Shown: positions 31,977 to 43,798 of the stretch, one piece after another
Position numbering within the stretch: position 1 is the stretch's first letter
Layout of the letters: every line of letters starts with the position of its first letter
Source of the DNA: Erodium maritimum
Lineage: Eukaryota; Streptophyta; Magnoliopsida; Geraniales; Geraniaceae
Assembly (NCBI GenBank): GCA_963921825.1
Contig: OY997593.1
Span: 71,170,513 to 71,234,512 of the forward strand
DNA length: 64,000 nt
Direction of reading: 5' to 3'
Notes under the pieces: model-generated
The model's input: the letters and a program-made list of their open reading frames with translations, nothing else
The model's database searches: none
What the model was told of the DNA's origin: nothing
Made by a program: the position numbers and the translations under genes

Positions 31977-34900
31977 TCGTCAATTGAATAGAGGTTTGTT
32001 GGGTTTTTGTTTGTTGGTTTGATTTTGATCTAATTATGCTCCTAAATTATGTTGTGTGTTCGATTTGAACTTGTGTCGGTATAGTGTTTTGTGAATAATG
32101 ATGTATTTGATAATATTTAAGTATTATTTAGGAAAAGGAGGTGAAGGGTTATTTTGGGCATTTGACTTTATAAGTTTATGCCTAAATATAGCTGGGAATA
32201 TTCTGGAACAGCTCTAGCTGACCTCCTCCTCCTCGTGGGCTTGCCCAGAAACCAAAAATGGATGAAACTTATGATAAAAATTGTATCTTTGTGATCTTTG
32301 TGGCAATGTAGCAGTGTATGTGCATGAAAAGATTTTCTTTTAAGGATAAGTGAAATGCTTTCAGATACGATGCAATGTCATCACTGTTAGTTCTAGTGGG
32401 CTATTAGATTTTTAGGATTTGGTTTATATGTATTCTACATCGGCTGAATGCAGTAATTGAGCTCCAAATTGTTTGTGGTGCAGCTCTTTGCTATTCAAAT
32501 GGGGAGAGGAAGAAGCCCGGGTCCCCATCTGTTATCGTCATAGGCGGTGGGATGTCTGGTGTTGCAGCTGCTAATGCACTCCGAGAAGCTGAATTTCAGG
32601 TATTTTAAACGGGGTGTTCTTTTTTTCACCTAGTAATTAATGTTTTTGATAGTTGGAAGGTGTTATAGTGACATAAGAAGTTGCATGACGATGTTGTCTG
32701 CATGTTGCATTGGTCTATATCTTTGTCAGGTATGTGGAAATTGGGAAAATGACATATATTCATCTCCTTGAGGTCAGAGGTTCAAAACCCAGAGGGTGGA
32801 GGGTGGGCTAGAAATAGACTAGGCTAGAGTAGGATTTCCCTGGATATATATTAGTTCCAACGAGAATTTTAGTTGCAATGAGATGTTTGCTTTTAGGTTC
32901 CTCTTGCTTCCTTTGCCCAGTATGTTTGGCGGAGTGTCAAAATGTTAATTTAGTGTGTTCTGGTTGTGCTGTATTGTTAATATGGACAAGTTTCATATTA
33001 TGAGACATTGGGGAAATCAGATTATTTTGTATAGGCTGGTTGCATGGGTATTGCATTTGGCTTTGATTGAGTGACAAACTGAAAAGTAAGGCAAATAGTT
33101 TGTTGGTTTTGAACTTTTATCATAGTACTAGCTTGTACAGTGTCTGTACACTGAAGTTACCCCTAAGTTTTTGATCTATTGCATCATCTTTTTGTGTCAA
33201 ATGGCGGCGTTAGTCTTTATTTACACAAGTAACCTGTTGAATTGTTTTTCCTCCAATCGTGCTCTTGGTTAAATTATGACTCAAAACTGGATTATGATTG
33301 CTATTTTGGCGTGACTCCAACAGTTTTTCCTCCAATCGTGCTCTTGGTTAAATTATGACTCAAAACTGGATTATGGTTGCTTTTAACTTGGTGTTTGTTT
33401 TTTTGTTTGTCAGGTTGTACTGTTGGAGTCACGCGATAGACTTGGTGGTCGAGTTCACACTGATTACTCATTTGGTTTTCCTGTCGACCTGGGTGCGTCA
33501 TGGTAAAGTGTTAAGTTTCGATTTACATGCTCACTTTCAAATTTGAATACTACATGTGGTGTCAAAATTAAATATCGAATACTACCATTGATGCTCTAGG
33601 TTGCATGGTGTTTGCAAAGAGAATCCCTTGGCTTCATTGATTGGGAGACTGGGACTTCCCTTATACCGCACCAGTGGCGATAACTCTGTTTTGTATGATC
33701 ATGATCTTGAAAGGTACTTGTACATTATAAATGGCGGTTCGGTTATGTCTGAACATTATTATGCTTATCCTGAATAGGTGAATTCTATTGGTTTTATTTC
33801 TTGTTAACCAAAAGTTCAAAATATTATTTAAAACCCACTAACTATTTGTCTTTCTGAAGTGCACTTAAGTCTATGACTATCGAAAATAAAGCTTTCCAAC
33901 AGTTACAAGAGATTGATTTATAGTTTCTTTGCAGCTATGCTCTCTATGACACAGATGGAACTAAGATTCCTCAGGAGTTGGTCACCAAGGTTGGAGAAAC
34001 ATTTGAGACCATTTTGGAAGAGGCACGTAAACTTCGATATCCTGATTTTATTTTATTTTACCTTCGATGTCTTCTAAATGGGCTTCACTGTCCGGTAATT
34101 GGGCTTTATGAGCATATTTTGATTTGGTTTTACCTTTTAAATTGCAGACAAATAAAGTAAGAGAGGAACATGAAGATGACATGTCCATACTCCGAGCTAT
34201 CGCACTTGTCTTTGAAAGACGGCCAGAATTAAGGTTCTTACTTATGCAACTTCATAGATTCTAAGGAAAATGTTATTTATACCCCTCGACGACCTTTGGT
34301 TTTTAAAAACACCCCCTATAGGCGAGGGGTTATCAGTAGCACACTGTCAACTTCGTTATTCATCAAAAACCCATGAATTTTGTTGATTTGTTCCAAATCC
34401 CCCGTGATAAATGTGTGGTTTTTTTGGAACAAATTAACGGAATTCGTGGGGTTTGATGAATAACGCAAGGTGACAGTGTGTTACTGATAACCCCTCATCT
34501 ATACAGTTTTTTTTAGAATCAAAGGTCGCCGAGTGTGTGTTAATAAAGTTACCCCTAGACTCTACATCATCACTTTTAATTATAGTTTATAGTATTGTTA
34601 AAATCTATCCTCATGTGCAGGTTGGAAGGGATTTCCCATAAGGTACTACAATGGTACTTATGCAGAATGGAAGGTTGGTTTGCTGCAGATGCTGATACAA
34701 TTTCACTGAAGAGCTGGGATGAGGTAATCTTTATACATATTATGATGTGAATATAGACACAGTATGACCAATAAACAACCAAATAAATTCCGTAGTTGCA
34801 TTTTTTTATTTCACTTGGATGAAGATCTGAAATTATTCTATTTTGTTAGAACTCGAAGACATTTTGGCCTTGTTGAGATCTAGCATACTAAATTACTAAT

Positions 34901-37268
34901 AGTTGTCATTTAGAGGCAAGGGTAAATTGTGCATAACTACCTATATGAAATGCCTACAAACAAATAACCCCGTAGTAAATTTTCCACATATACAAGATTA
35001 CCTTTATGAATTTTCACGTGTGACCATCGTACAAAATAGACGGAAATCATCTACACTTTCGATTTCTTTCGTCACTTGAGTTGCAAGTGAGTGTAAATTA
35101 TAAAATATCTCAAATCTACTCACTCTCACGCCTTGAAATCCTCCGCATAATCATATTGAAATCGGAAGATTAAAGGATGAGAATGAGTAGTTTTAGGATA
35201 TTATAAAATTTTGAACTCGTGTATGAAAATCAACTTTGGTTTCATGTGTTTGTGGGCAATTCATAAAAATAGTTATGAGCAATTAATCCTTTAGACTAAT
35301 ATGTTGAATTTTGAGAAGGCATATTATATACCATGGACATTGCTTGATGACCCGTGAACTTCTCTTTCCTTTGCTTACAGGAAGTACTTCTCCCTGGTGG
35401 TCACGGGCTTATGGTTCGGGGATACCAACCCGTAATAAACACCCTTGCCAAAGGCCTCGACATTCGGTTGGGCCACAGGTACATATAGTTACACATTCTA
35501 GTAGTTCAATCTTAATTTTTAGGGATACTCTCACAAAAGCACACTAACCTTGTCACTTAACTACACTGAACTTTTATTTATAAAAAAAACTACACTCAAC
35601 TTTTAAATCCCCCCCCCCACCAACTCTTTTTTGGTTATAAATTACAAAAGTACCCTTTTATTAAATTTGTCATTTATTACCAAAAGAGAGTATAAAGTGC
35701 TAAACTTTGTAGATCACTGTAATTGATTGAAAAGGTGATAAGATCAGTCTGTACTTTTGTGAAATTATTCCGTGTCTTTATTTTCTGCCTTCGACCTGAC
35801 TAGCTCAATCTTACTTACTTCATCGATTTTCATGCCCTTAGGGTTACAAAAATAGTACGGCATGTCACCGGAGTGGAGGTAACGGTAGAAGGAGGAAGAA
35901 CATTTGCAGCAGATGCTGCTATCATCACAGTTCCACTCGGAGTGCTGAAATCAAAGAGCATAACATTCGAGCCGAAGCTTCCAGAGTGGAAGGAGACTGC
36001 CATTGAAGATCTTGGTGTGGGTACTGAGAACAAGATCATTCTGCACTTTGACAAGGTGTTTTGGCCCAATGTGGAGTTCTTGGGAGTCGTTGCAGATACA
36101 CCTTACAGCTGCAGTTACTTCCTGAACCTTCACAAGGCTACGGGCCGTGCTGTCCTCGTGTATATGCCTGCTGGGCAGTTGGCCAAAGACATTGAGAAAC
36201 TGTCTGATGAAGCTGCTGCTAACTTTGCTTTTACTCAGCTCAAAAATATGATCCCTGATGCTTCTTCCCCGGTAAATTGTCTACGTTTTGTTATTGTGAT
36301 CATGCACATAAGGGTTGATTACACTTACCTACACTTCAGCTTACACGCTTTTCACCTAGGTTTCAAAAAATTCACACATAGCTCTTTTTTGCCTGACAAT
36401 AACGAAAATGCCCTTGAACCTAATTTCGACTAGTGCCCTTTTGTCTTTTTTTAATAATTTTCCTCTTTTATGGAGTCTGTTTACATCTACTGAACTATTG
36501 TCTACAACCAATCAAAATGTTTTGGGTAATTATTGAGTCTTTTTTGTGGTATGTTAATATTTTTGAAGCTTGCAGTAAAATTAATTTCGAAACTTTGATG
36601 TAGCTAGGTGTGAACTCAAGTGTAATTGACCCTACACAGAACTTCATATCCACAAAGTTCTTGTCAGAAGATGATGAAAATGTCCTTGAACATAATCTCA
36701 GATAATGTTTTTTTTTTGTCCTTTTTAATAAAAAAAATCTTATAAGAAGTCTCTTTGCACCCAGGCAATCGTTTTTTTTACATCTAATCAAAATGTTTAG
36801 GATAATAATTATGGACTCTTTTGGGATCAGGGTCCAGGGTATTTTAGTTATATTCTAGTGAAAACGAGTTAAATGGAAATTTGTTTGAAACTTAGGTGTA
36901 GCCATCTGTAATTAACCCTACGAGAACTCTAATTCACTTTCACCGTTTGGTTTTGACTCGTACAGATTCAATATCTCGTTTCTCGTTGGGGCACAGACAG
37001 CAACACGCTCGGGTCCTACAGCTACGACATAGTCGACAAGCCCCACGATCTCTACGAGAGGCTTAGGATCCCTGTGGATAACCTATTCTTTGCAGGCGAG
37101 GCCACAAGTGCAAGCTTCCCGGGCTCAGTGCATGGTGCTTATCAGACCGGGCTCATGGCTGCCGAAGATTGCAGGATGCGATGTCTAGAGCGTCGCGGTG
37201 GCCTGGACTTGTTTCAGCCCGCCGAGGAAGGCTCAGTGTCTGTCCCACTTCTGATCTCTCGCCTATAA
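31954..37268 (+). CDS. PAO2: Polyamine oxidase, PAO2-type, peroxisomal
   Basis: Ten exons: 31954-31993, 32484-32599, 33414-33502, 33600-33713, 33935-34022, 34148-34233, 34621-34723, 35381-35478, 35842-36271, 36966-37268, giving 488 residues, close to the 490 of Arabidopsis PAO2. FAD-binding starts at [17 protein letters not shown] (about 32-48); then [13 protein letters not shown], the PAO/LSD1 block [34 protein letters not shown], and the C-terminal FAD block [20 protein letters not shown]. It ends in SRL, a type-1 peroxisomal targeting signal. Family knowledge: these flavoenzymes back-convert spermine to spermidine and putrescine, releasing H2O2. All introns are GT-AG except intron 5 (34023-34147), which only keeps the frame as GC-AG. 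The leader has two uORFs. Introns 6, 7 and 9 carry foldback insertions. Confidence 0.95.
32750..32900 (+). repeat. Possible tRNA-derived SINE relic in PAO2 intron 2
   Basis: Contains GAGGTCAGAGGTTCAAAACCC, a tRNA-type B-box, followed by GGGCTAGAAATAGACTAGGC, which resembles the copy near 57485. No clear A-box or tail. Confidence 0.35.
33245..33380 (+). repeat. Direct duplication next to PAO2 exon 3 with inverted exon fragment
   Basis: A 58-bp sequence starting GTTTTTCCTCCAATCGTG occurs at 33245-33302 and again at 33323-33380. Between the copies 33309-33323 is the exact inverse of 33420-33434 in exon 3 (CTGTTGGAGTCACGC). Confidence 0.9.
34268..34556. mobile_element. Foldback (MITE-like) element in PAO2 intron 6
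   Basis: About 290 bp whose halves are inverted copies: CGACGACCTTTG and AGGGGTTATCAGTA on the left pair with the inverse of TACTGATAACCCCT and CAAAGGTCGCCG on the right. The same family occurs at 43152-43462 in NPGR1. Confidence 0.8.
34918..35298. mobile_element. Foldback (MITE-like) element in PAO2 intron 7
   Basis: Left end GGGTAAATTGTGCATAACTA and right end, inverted, GGATTAATTGCTCATAACTA, with about 300 bp between. Arms are about 60 bp and imperfect. Confidence 0.55.
36300..36930. repeat. Related AT-rich repeats in PAO2 intron 9
   Basis: Phrases such as ACAATAACGAAAATGCCCTT, CCTAATTTCGACTAGTG and ATCAAAATGTTTTGGGTA recur (around 36400-36540 and 36670-36830). This looks like two or three decayed copies of one non-coding element. 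Confidence 0.45.
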
Positions 37269-37484
37269 TTGTATTGGGCCTCGATCTGGCTCGTAATGGT
37301 TCACTAGAATACATATCATTTGTCTTTGCTATAATGTGCTTGAGGAAAAACAACATTCATAGTATTTAGGTGACATCAATATTGTCAGCTAGACATTACA
37401 GTACTGCTTATCTGAATAAATAAGGTTGAAACATTGTGAAACTTGGAGCATCTCCATTGCAAATAGTCTGCTGGGCTACTTTTG

Positions 37485-37660
37485 GGGGTTATAACAGGTA
37501 TTTCACATGTGACTTCTGTGTCACTGATTGTGTTCCTATTTGAGGATTATAACAGGTATTTCACATTTGAGAACCTGAAAAAGCTGGGCTAATGTTTTGT
37601 TGATGGTTGTGTTCCTATTCGGGGGTTATAACAGGCATTTCATGGGAGAGAATCTAAAAA
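37485..37660 (+). repeat. Three-copy tandem repeat, about 60-75 bp unit
   Basis: GGGTTATAACAGGTATTTCAC and a following TGTGTTCCTATTTGAGGA recur three times just past the 3' end of PAO2. Unit lengths vary. Confidence 0.7.
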
Positions 37661-37667
37661 ACGTAGA

Positions 37668-38043
37668 GGTTAATTGTCAAAAACTACTCTAAAGTATTGT
37701 CTACGGAGAAAAACTACCTAAAGTTTTGGCCATGCTTTTAGCTTGCACTAGTTTTGTCCACCGACTTCCGCTAGAAAAACGCAAAAGATTAATTGTCAAA
37801 AATTACGCTAAAGTATTGTGCACACAACTATAAAATACATTATGAATTGCTCGCACTACTTTAGAATGCATTATGTGTTACCCACAAATCTATTAAATCC
37901 GCGAAGAATTGCCTAGGCCATTCATTATGAACATCCATCATAGTTTCTCTCTGATATGTTTTTCTAGAGGAAGTCGGTGCACAAAACTTTAGGTAGTTTT
38001 TTGTTTGTGGACAATACTTTAGCGTAGTTTTTGACACTTAACC
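37668..38043. mobile_element. Foldback (MITE-like) element between PAO2 and NPGR1
   Basis: Left end GGTTAATTGTCAAAAACTAC, right end inverted GGGTTAAGTGTCAAAAACTA; then CTAAAGTATTGTC in both arms. About 375 bp. It resembles the MITE at 40223-40586 in theme (a GTCAAAA start and CTAAAGT block) and may be distantly related. Confidence 0.7.
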
Positions 38044-38486
38044 CAAAACTTAATTTTGTGAGCCTCCTGGAAAATAGAGAATTAAATAATTTTCTCATCC
38101 AATTATACTAAAATTTTAGATTTTCTCATTTTTTCTAAATGATTATAGGGGTATTTGTACCATCAATATCATAATAGAAAAAGTAAGAAAATTTAGAAAA
38201 CTCAAATAAACAAGTTTAAAAATCAGTGTAACTCAAAAAATATATATTTACAGGTTAAACTTTCAAATATGAATATCTAAATCCAGTCTTTATAGACAAT
38301 GCTCAGTTCAATAACATGAATTTACACAGCTGATCTGCAATATCAATATAACATTATCAATACATTGGGAAAAAAAATAATCTTCCAATCCAAGCTTCTG
38401 CATTTGACATTCCTCTGATCTCAATATATTCTCATCCCGCCGATTTTTTTAAGAATCGATTCAAAGCTTTGCAATAGTTCAGTTCA
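38044..38486. other. Convergent intergenic spacer
   Basis: AT-rich DNA between the MITE and the stop of NPGR1. It probably includes the NPGR1 3' UTR (38300-38486). Confidence 0.4.
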
Positions 38487-41400
38487 TTAAGATACAGAGC
38501 TGAAACTCTCAATGGGATCGGATTCTTCGAGCATGGCAGCAGCCTGGAAACAATCTGCTGCATCGACAATTCGCCCATCGTCCCTGTGGATTATCCCCAA
38601 ATAATGCCAAGCCACTCGATTCGTGGGTTCGATCTTCAACGCATCGATCAGCACGCTCCTTGCCAAAGGCATTGTCTTTGGCCCCATTTTCGATAAAAGT
38701 GTACCGAGCGCTACTTTGCACGGGACATAACATGGTTGTATCAAAAGAGCGTTGATATACACAGCTAGAGCTTCCCCAATTGATCCTCGCCTTTCAAGCA
38801 TGATACCTGAGGAGAAGTATCGAAATATCGATAGAGTTCTAAATTAAAATATAAAGGAATAGTTGAAAAAAGTACCCTGCAGTACTCATTTTTGGTAACT
38901 TGTAGTCCCTTCTTCGATAATTGTAAAAAAGTACCCTGAATTTGTCTCTTTGTTTCCATTTGTATCAAAATGACAATTTTACCCTTACAATTCACATATC
39001 AAAAATCAAAACTTCATATCCCTTAGTTTAATTCCTTTTTGTACTGTACAAAAAGTAAGAAATTTAAGGGATATGAAAATTTGGATTTTTGTTCTTTCAT
39101 TATTATTTTTAAATTTGAATTTCCAATGCTAAATTCTGAAAAATATTTATCCAAAGTGAAAGGATAATTGCAAAAAATGACCATGAGGTATTAACTTTTA
39201 GCAATTTGTAGCCATCTTCTTTGGTTATGGCCAAGTGCCTTGAACTTTTATTTTGGTTGCACTTTGTATCAAAATGACAATTTTACCCTAAAATTTTAAA
39301 TTAAAAAAATCCAAAATTTTATATCCTTAATTTTATTTCTTTTTGTACAGTAAAAATACGAAGGGATGTGACATTTTGGATTTTTCGTTATTTTTGCTTG
39401 AAAAAAAATTGAACTTGAATTTTCAAGGGCAAAATCGCCATTTTGAAACAAATCTATACAAAGTGCAACAAAAAGGCAAGTCAAGGGCACTTTTTTAAAA
39501 TTATCAAAGAGGGGCTACAAATTGCAAAAAAGTGAATACCTTGGGGTATTTTTCTGCAACTATCATTAGGAAGAACATATTGAGATATTCACAGGTTGTA
39601 GAGTTCTTACCTTCTGTGTGAAGCACCTCTGCAGAGTACTTGTGCAAGTCCCGAGCTTTTCCCAAGCAGAACTCAGCATCATTCCAATGGGAAAGGCCAG
39701 AGTACAAATTTGCAAGTCCGTGCCAAACTTCAAACTCATTGATGTAATCATCCACAACCTATCATCGGAGACCAGAGGCTAAAGATGAATATCTTCATTG
39801 ATTAATCTTTGAAGGAAACTCAAAACAAGTTTTTTGCACTGCTTGATTCGTGTTTAAAATTGCGAAAAACTCCAGAATTATTTGTTTATATATGGCAAAA
39901 AAAGTGCCTTGAACTTGTGTTTTTGTTGCACTCTGTATCGATTTATTTCAAAGTGCTGATTTTACCCTTGAAATTTAAAGAGTAAATAATAAAAACACCA
40001 GAATTTTCATCTCCTTTAATTTTCTTGTCTAAAATTAAGGGAAATTTTGGATTTTTGTTTACTTCTTAAATTGCAATGGTAAAATTGTCATTTTGAAACA
40101 AATTGGTGTGGAATGCAATAAAAACAAAAAATAAATCCAAAATTTCCATTAATTCTCTTCTTCTTTGTACCGTACAAAGAGAAAGAAATTTCTGGAGTTT
40201 TTGTTGTTTACCTTTTAAAGTTGGGATAATTGTCAAAACATGCACTAAAGTTTCGTCCACAAATGAAATAGTGCACAATGTTTCGTCCACGTTGTGTGGT
40301 TACCCTAAAGTTTCGTCCACAAACATTTGTTAGTAAAATTACTTAAAATTACTTATGAAACCTAAATCAGCAAATTACTTTAGGGTAGCCACACAACGTG
40401 GACGAAACGTTGTGCACTATTTCATTTGTGGACGAAACTTTAGGGTAGCCACACAGCATGGACGAAACATTGTGCACTATTTCATTTTGAGGACGAAACT
40501 TTAGGGTAGCCACACAACGTGGACGAAACGTTGTGCACTATTTCATTTGTGGACGAAACTTTAGTGCATGTTTTGACAATTATCCCTTTAAATTTCAAGG
40601 ATAAAATTGTCATTTTGAAACAAATCAATGCAGAGTGCAACAAAAACACAAGTCCAAGGAACTTTTTAGCGACTATCAAAGAGAAGGCTATGATTTGCAA
40701 AAAAAGAAGCAGCAGATACTACAAGGCACTTTCTTGCAATAATTACCACCATACTCTTGTTACTAAAAAGCATTAGAAATCGAATTCGAGCATACAGAAC
40801 CTAACCTGAGAAGTACGCCCAAAAGATTTCTTCTGAGCTTGAACGAGTGCAAGAAGATTCCGATACGTTTCAATAGCATCCATTGGACGCGACTGAGAGA
40901 TCTTCAACTTCGCTTTCAGCTTCAGCATCGGCCCTTGCTCCCATTTTGCAGTCTCATCAAGAGCAGCATCGGTCACCACTTGAGACTCAGGAAACCTCTG
41001 CTGAGCTGATAAAACCAGTGCGAGTAATCTCCAACCTTTCAACGAAGATCCTCCCGTCGCATCGATAAACTTCTTGGCACATCGCAGAGCAGCGTTCAAA
41101 TTCCTTTGCTCGGCATATTGCACTCCCAAATCATAAACGAGATCCGAGTTCTTGCCCTCAAAACTCATCGCCATATCCAACGATTTCAACGCTTCGGATT
41201 GAAGACGGGTTCTTTCAAAATCTGAAGAAGATGATTTCGCTTGTTTCCCTAAACAAAGACCCAGAAGGCGCAAGGCTACGCCTTGCAAATGCTCGTCATT
41301 CCCACGGGCATTAGAGATCGCTCTCCTTGCATATCCCGTTCCTTCGGCTGCAAGCGAGCAATCCTCGCTGCAGATCTTCGCAGCCAATAACAATGCAAGA

Positions 41401-43798
41401 AGATTGTTCGGTTCTTCGTTTTTGTTCAGAGACTTTCTCAATAGATTCAAAGCAACTTTGTTTTCTCCTCCCCCACTGAGACAGAGAGCCAAATCGTTCC
41501 AACGCTCCACTCGGTGCAACACTCCGGGCATGATCTCCTCGAGCAGGTTAGCCAAAACAGAAGTTTTACTACATAGAGAAAAAGCAAAGGTAAGATGCTC
41601 CATTACTGATGGATCATACGTGCTTTTACTGAGGCAAGTATTCCTAAGAAGGGCCATCAAAAGTAGAATCGCTTCCTCCAAATTGTTCTTCGGTACATAC
41701 GAGCCATCGACTTGGACGGCTAAGCTCGGCGGGTTAGCTTCAACTCCGCTGTACAATAAGAAAACTGCAAAGCCCTTTTGAATTCTCGCGGTGCAGTCAT
41801 GGTCTAGGTTCCATTGACTCAGGAGTGCGCGTCTGTAAGAAGAGATCGCTTCACTGAAGCACCCAGCTTGCTTCCAAAGCTCCGGGAGAAGCTCTACGGC
41901 GTGGCTTACTGTTTCTTGCAATCTAAAGTCTACTTGAGCATCGGGTATGCCCTGAATGAATATCTTCTCCACAGCATCAAGAACACGCTTACATTCATTA
42001 GCAGCCTCTGCAAAAACCCATTAAAGAATTATTTTAATGATTGTCTTAAAGAAGAGAAAACTCCCCGAAATCATCGGGTGACCTTACCGGTGACTCTTCC
42101 AAGCTTTTGAAGAGATTTGGCTTTGAGATAAATGGCTTCAAGAACGAGACTTGCAGCGTGCTGTGAATTAGGAGCATGACCTTTCTTAGAACCCTGTTTA
42201 TCAGAAGGTTGCATCCGTTGAATAGCGGCTTGAAGATCGATTCCATCGAACACGCGTAGGGCACCTTCTACATTGCCTCTCTGATACTCTAATCTTCCAA
42301 GAAGGGCTCTGGCTTCCTGTAAGTTTCCATTAGCATGTGCGAATATAGGTTAATATGATGTTATGATTTTTACGGGTAGGACAGAATTTAGGTTAATATG
42401 ACATTATATCAGCTTCTGAATAACTAAAAAATGAACAAGCTCCATCAAAGAACAAATAAAAAGGGATAATTGAAATAAGTACCGAGTTATTCATTTTTTG
42501 CAATTTGTAGCCCTCTTTTCTATAATTGCAAAAAAGTACCTTGAAGTTGTAATTTTTGTTGCTATTTGTATAAAATGATGTTTTTACCCTTGTAAGTTTA
42601 GATTTAAAAAATAATAAGTAAAAAACAAAAAATTCAAAATTTTATATATGTTAATTTTCTTCCTCTTCGTACCAAACAAAAAGTAAGAAATTTAAGGGAT
42701 TTAAAATTTTGGATTTTTTTTTGTTCTTTAACTACTATTTTATAAATTCAAAATTTCAAGGGTAAAATATTTAGAAACAAAATTATACAAAGTGGAACAG
42801 ACAGACAAGTTCAGGGCATGTTTTTGCAATCATCAAAGAAGAGGGCAACAAGTTGTAAAAGGTGAATACCTCAGAGTACATTTTTGCAATTATGCCAATA
42901 AAAAATGCAAGTGTCTGATATCAAGTAGTGTACAACTTGCCAAAGGCTCTTAGACTGACATACAAATACAGCAGTTCTTGTGTAAGCAACATTATCTTGC
43001 ATAAAAAAAAATAAGGATTTGATACCGAAGAGAAGAGAAGAGAGAAATTCAAAGCTGTATAATTCTGAGCCATTTCTCAATCCTCACGACTACTTCTCGA
43101 GGGCTAAATTATACCACAAGGCTCTACTTTTCATGTTAATAGGAAAGAAAAACGTTATTTACACCCCCTCGAAGACTTTTGAGTTTTAGGAACCCCGTAT
43201 AGGTGATGGGCTATCAGTAACACACCGTCACCTTTAGGTATTCATAAAAAACCTACGAATTCACAATGAAAATGTGATGGTTTTATCAGGAACACACTGT
43301 CACCTAATCTGTGAGTTCCTGATAAAAAAAAACCCACCTTTTCAGTGGGTTTTTGATGAATAACGAAAGGCGACAATGTGTCACCGATAACCCCTCACCT
43401 ATAAGTGTGTTTTTGAGAATCAAAGGTCGCCGAGGGTGTGTTAGCGAAATTACCCCTAATAGGAATAATCAAATACGTTTTTTTTGTGAGCTCCCACAGG
43501 GTTTTGTAAAAGGCCATAACAATCACTAACTCATTCGACGATCAATCATTATCCAACGCTTAAGTGTTAAATTCACTATTAAGAGCACAAATAGCAGCAC
43601 AATGTTGATGAAACCAACCTCAAAATTGAGTGATAATCCCTCCCTTAACGAATACTCCGCTTCTTCAATATTCCCCTCATCAAGCTTCGCTTCAACTTCA
43701 GCAGTTTTCATGCTACTCCCATTGGCACAAAGCTCCCAAATATCATCATCATGGTCAGGGGAACCAGTAAATTGATTGTTCGGCTCCTCGGCTTCCAT
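38487..43798 (-). CDS. NPGR1: NPGR1-type TPR protein (no pollen germination related)
   Basis: Five coding exons: 43798-43619, 42316-42088, 42007-40806, 39758-39611, 38806-38487, giving 692 residues (Arabidopsis NPGR1 is about 694). It starts MEAEEPNNQFTGSPDHD; NFEEARALLGRLEYQRGNVE opens the TPR region; the large exon 3 has ETVSHAVELLPELWKQAG, AEGTGYARRAISNARGND and KGWRLLALVLSAQQRFPES, the end TNRVAWHYLGIIHRDDGRI and MLEESDPIESFSS. These calmodulin-binding TPR proteins act in pollen germination and, in Arabidopsis, as scaffold subunits of the plasma-membrane PI4K-alpha1 complex with HYC and EFOP proteins. All splice sites are GT-AG and all phases join. Introns are swollen by at least six MITE-like insertions. 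A non-coding leader exon may lie in 43800-44640. Confidence 0.94.
38848..39157. mobile_element. AT-rich MITE-like element, copy a (NPGR1 intron 4)
   Basis: Begins GAATAGTTGAAAAAAGTACC, with ATCAAAATGACAATTTTACCC and an inner foldback around TTTTTGTACTGTACAAAAAG. Shares these phrases with copies b, c and d. Its right terminus is truncated. Confidence 0.65.
39158..39567. mobile_element. AT-rich MITE-like element, copy b (NPGR1 intron 4)
   Basis: Inverted ends GATAATTGCAAAAAATGACC and, on the right, the inverse of GATAGTTGCAGAAAAATACC. The interior has TACAAAGTGCAACAAAAAGG and CTTTTTGTACAGT. About 410 bp, the most complete copy in this intron. Confidence 0.7.
39870..40745. mobile_element. AT-rich MITE-like element, copy c, split by a second MITE (NPGR1 intron 3)
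   Basis: Family phrases (GAAACAAATTGGTGTGGAAT, CTTTGTACCGTACAAAG) lie at 39870-40222 and resume at 40587 with GATAAAATTGTCATTTTGAA. The element at 40223-40586 sits inside it. Confidence 0.65.
40223..40586. mobile_element. MITE with GGGATAATTGTCAAAACATG ends and internal 60-bp triplication
   Basis: Ends are perfect inverted repeats: GGGATAATTGTCAAAACATG with CACTAAAGTTTCGTCCACAA behind it. A 60-bp unit (CTTTAGGGTAGCCACACA, then GTGGACGAAACGTTG) occurs three times at 40378-40557 with period 60-61, which extends the right arm. It is nested in another MITE within NPGR1 intron 3. Confidence 0.85.
42462..42900. mobile_element. AT-rich MITE-like element, copy d (NPGR1 intron 1)
   Basis: Left end GGGATAATTGAAATAAGTACC, right end inverse of AATTGCAAAAATGTACTCTG. 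The interior has CTTCGTACCAAACAAAAAGT and GGGTAAAATATTTAGAAAC. Same family as copies a-c. Confidence 0.7.
43152..43462. mobile_element. Foldback (MITE-like) element in NPGR1 intron 1
   Basis: Second copy of the family at 34268-34556: CAGTAACACACCGTCACCTT and AATCAAAGGTCGCCGAG. An extra inner repeat of AACACACTGTCACC is present. Confidence 0.8.
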
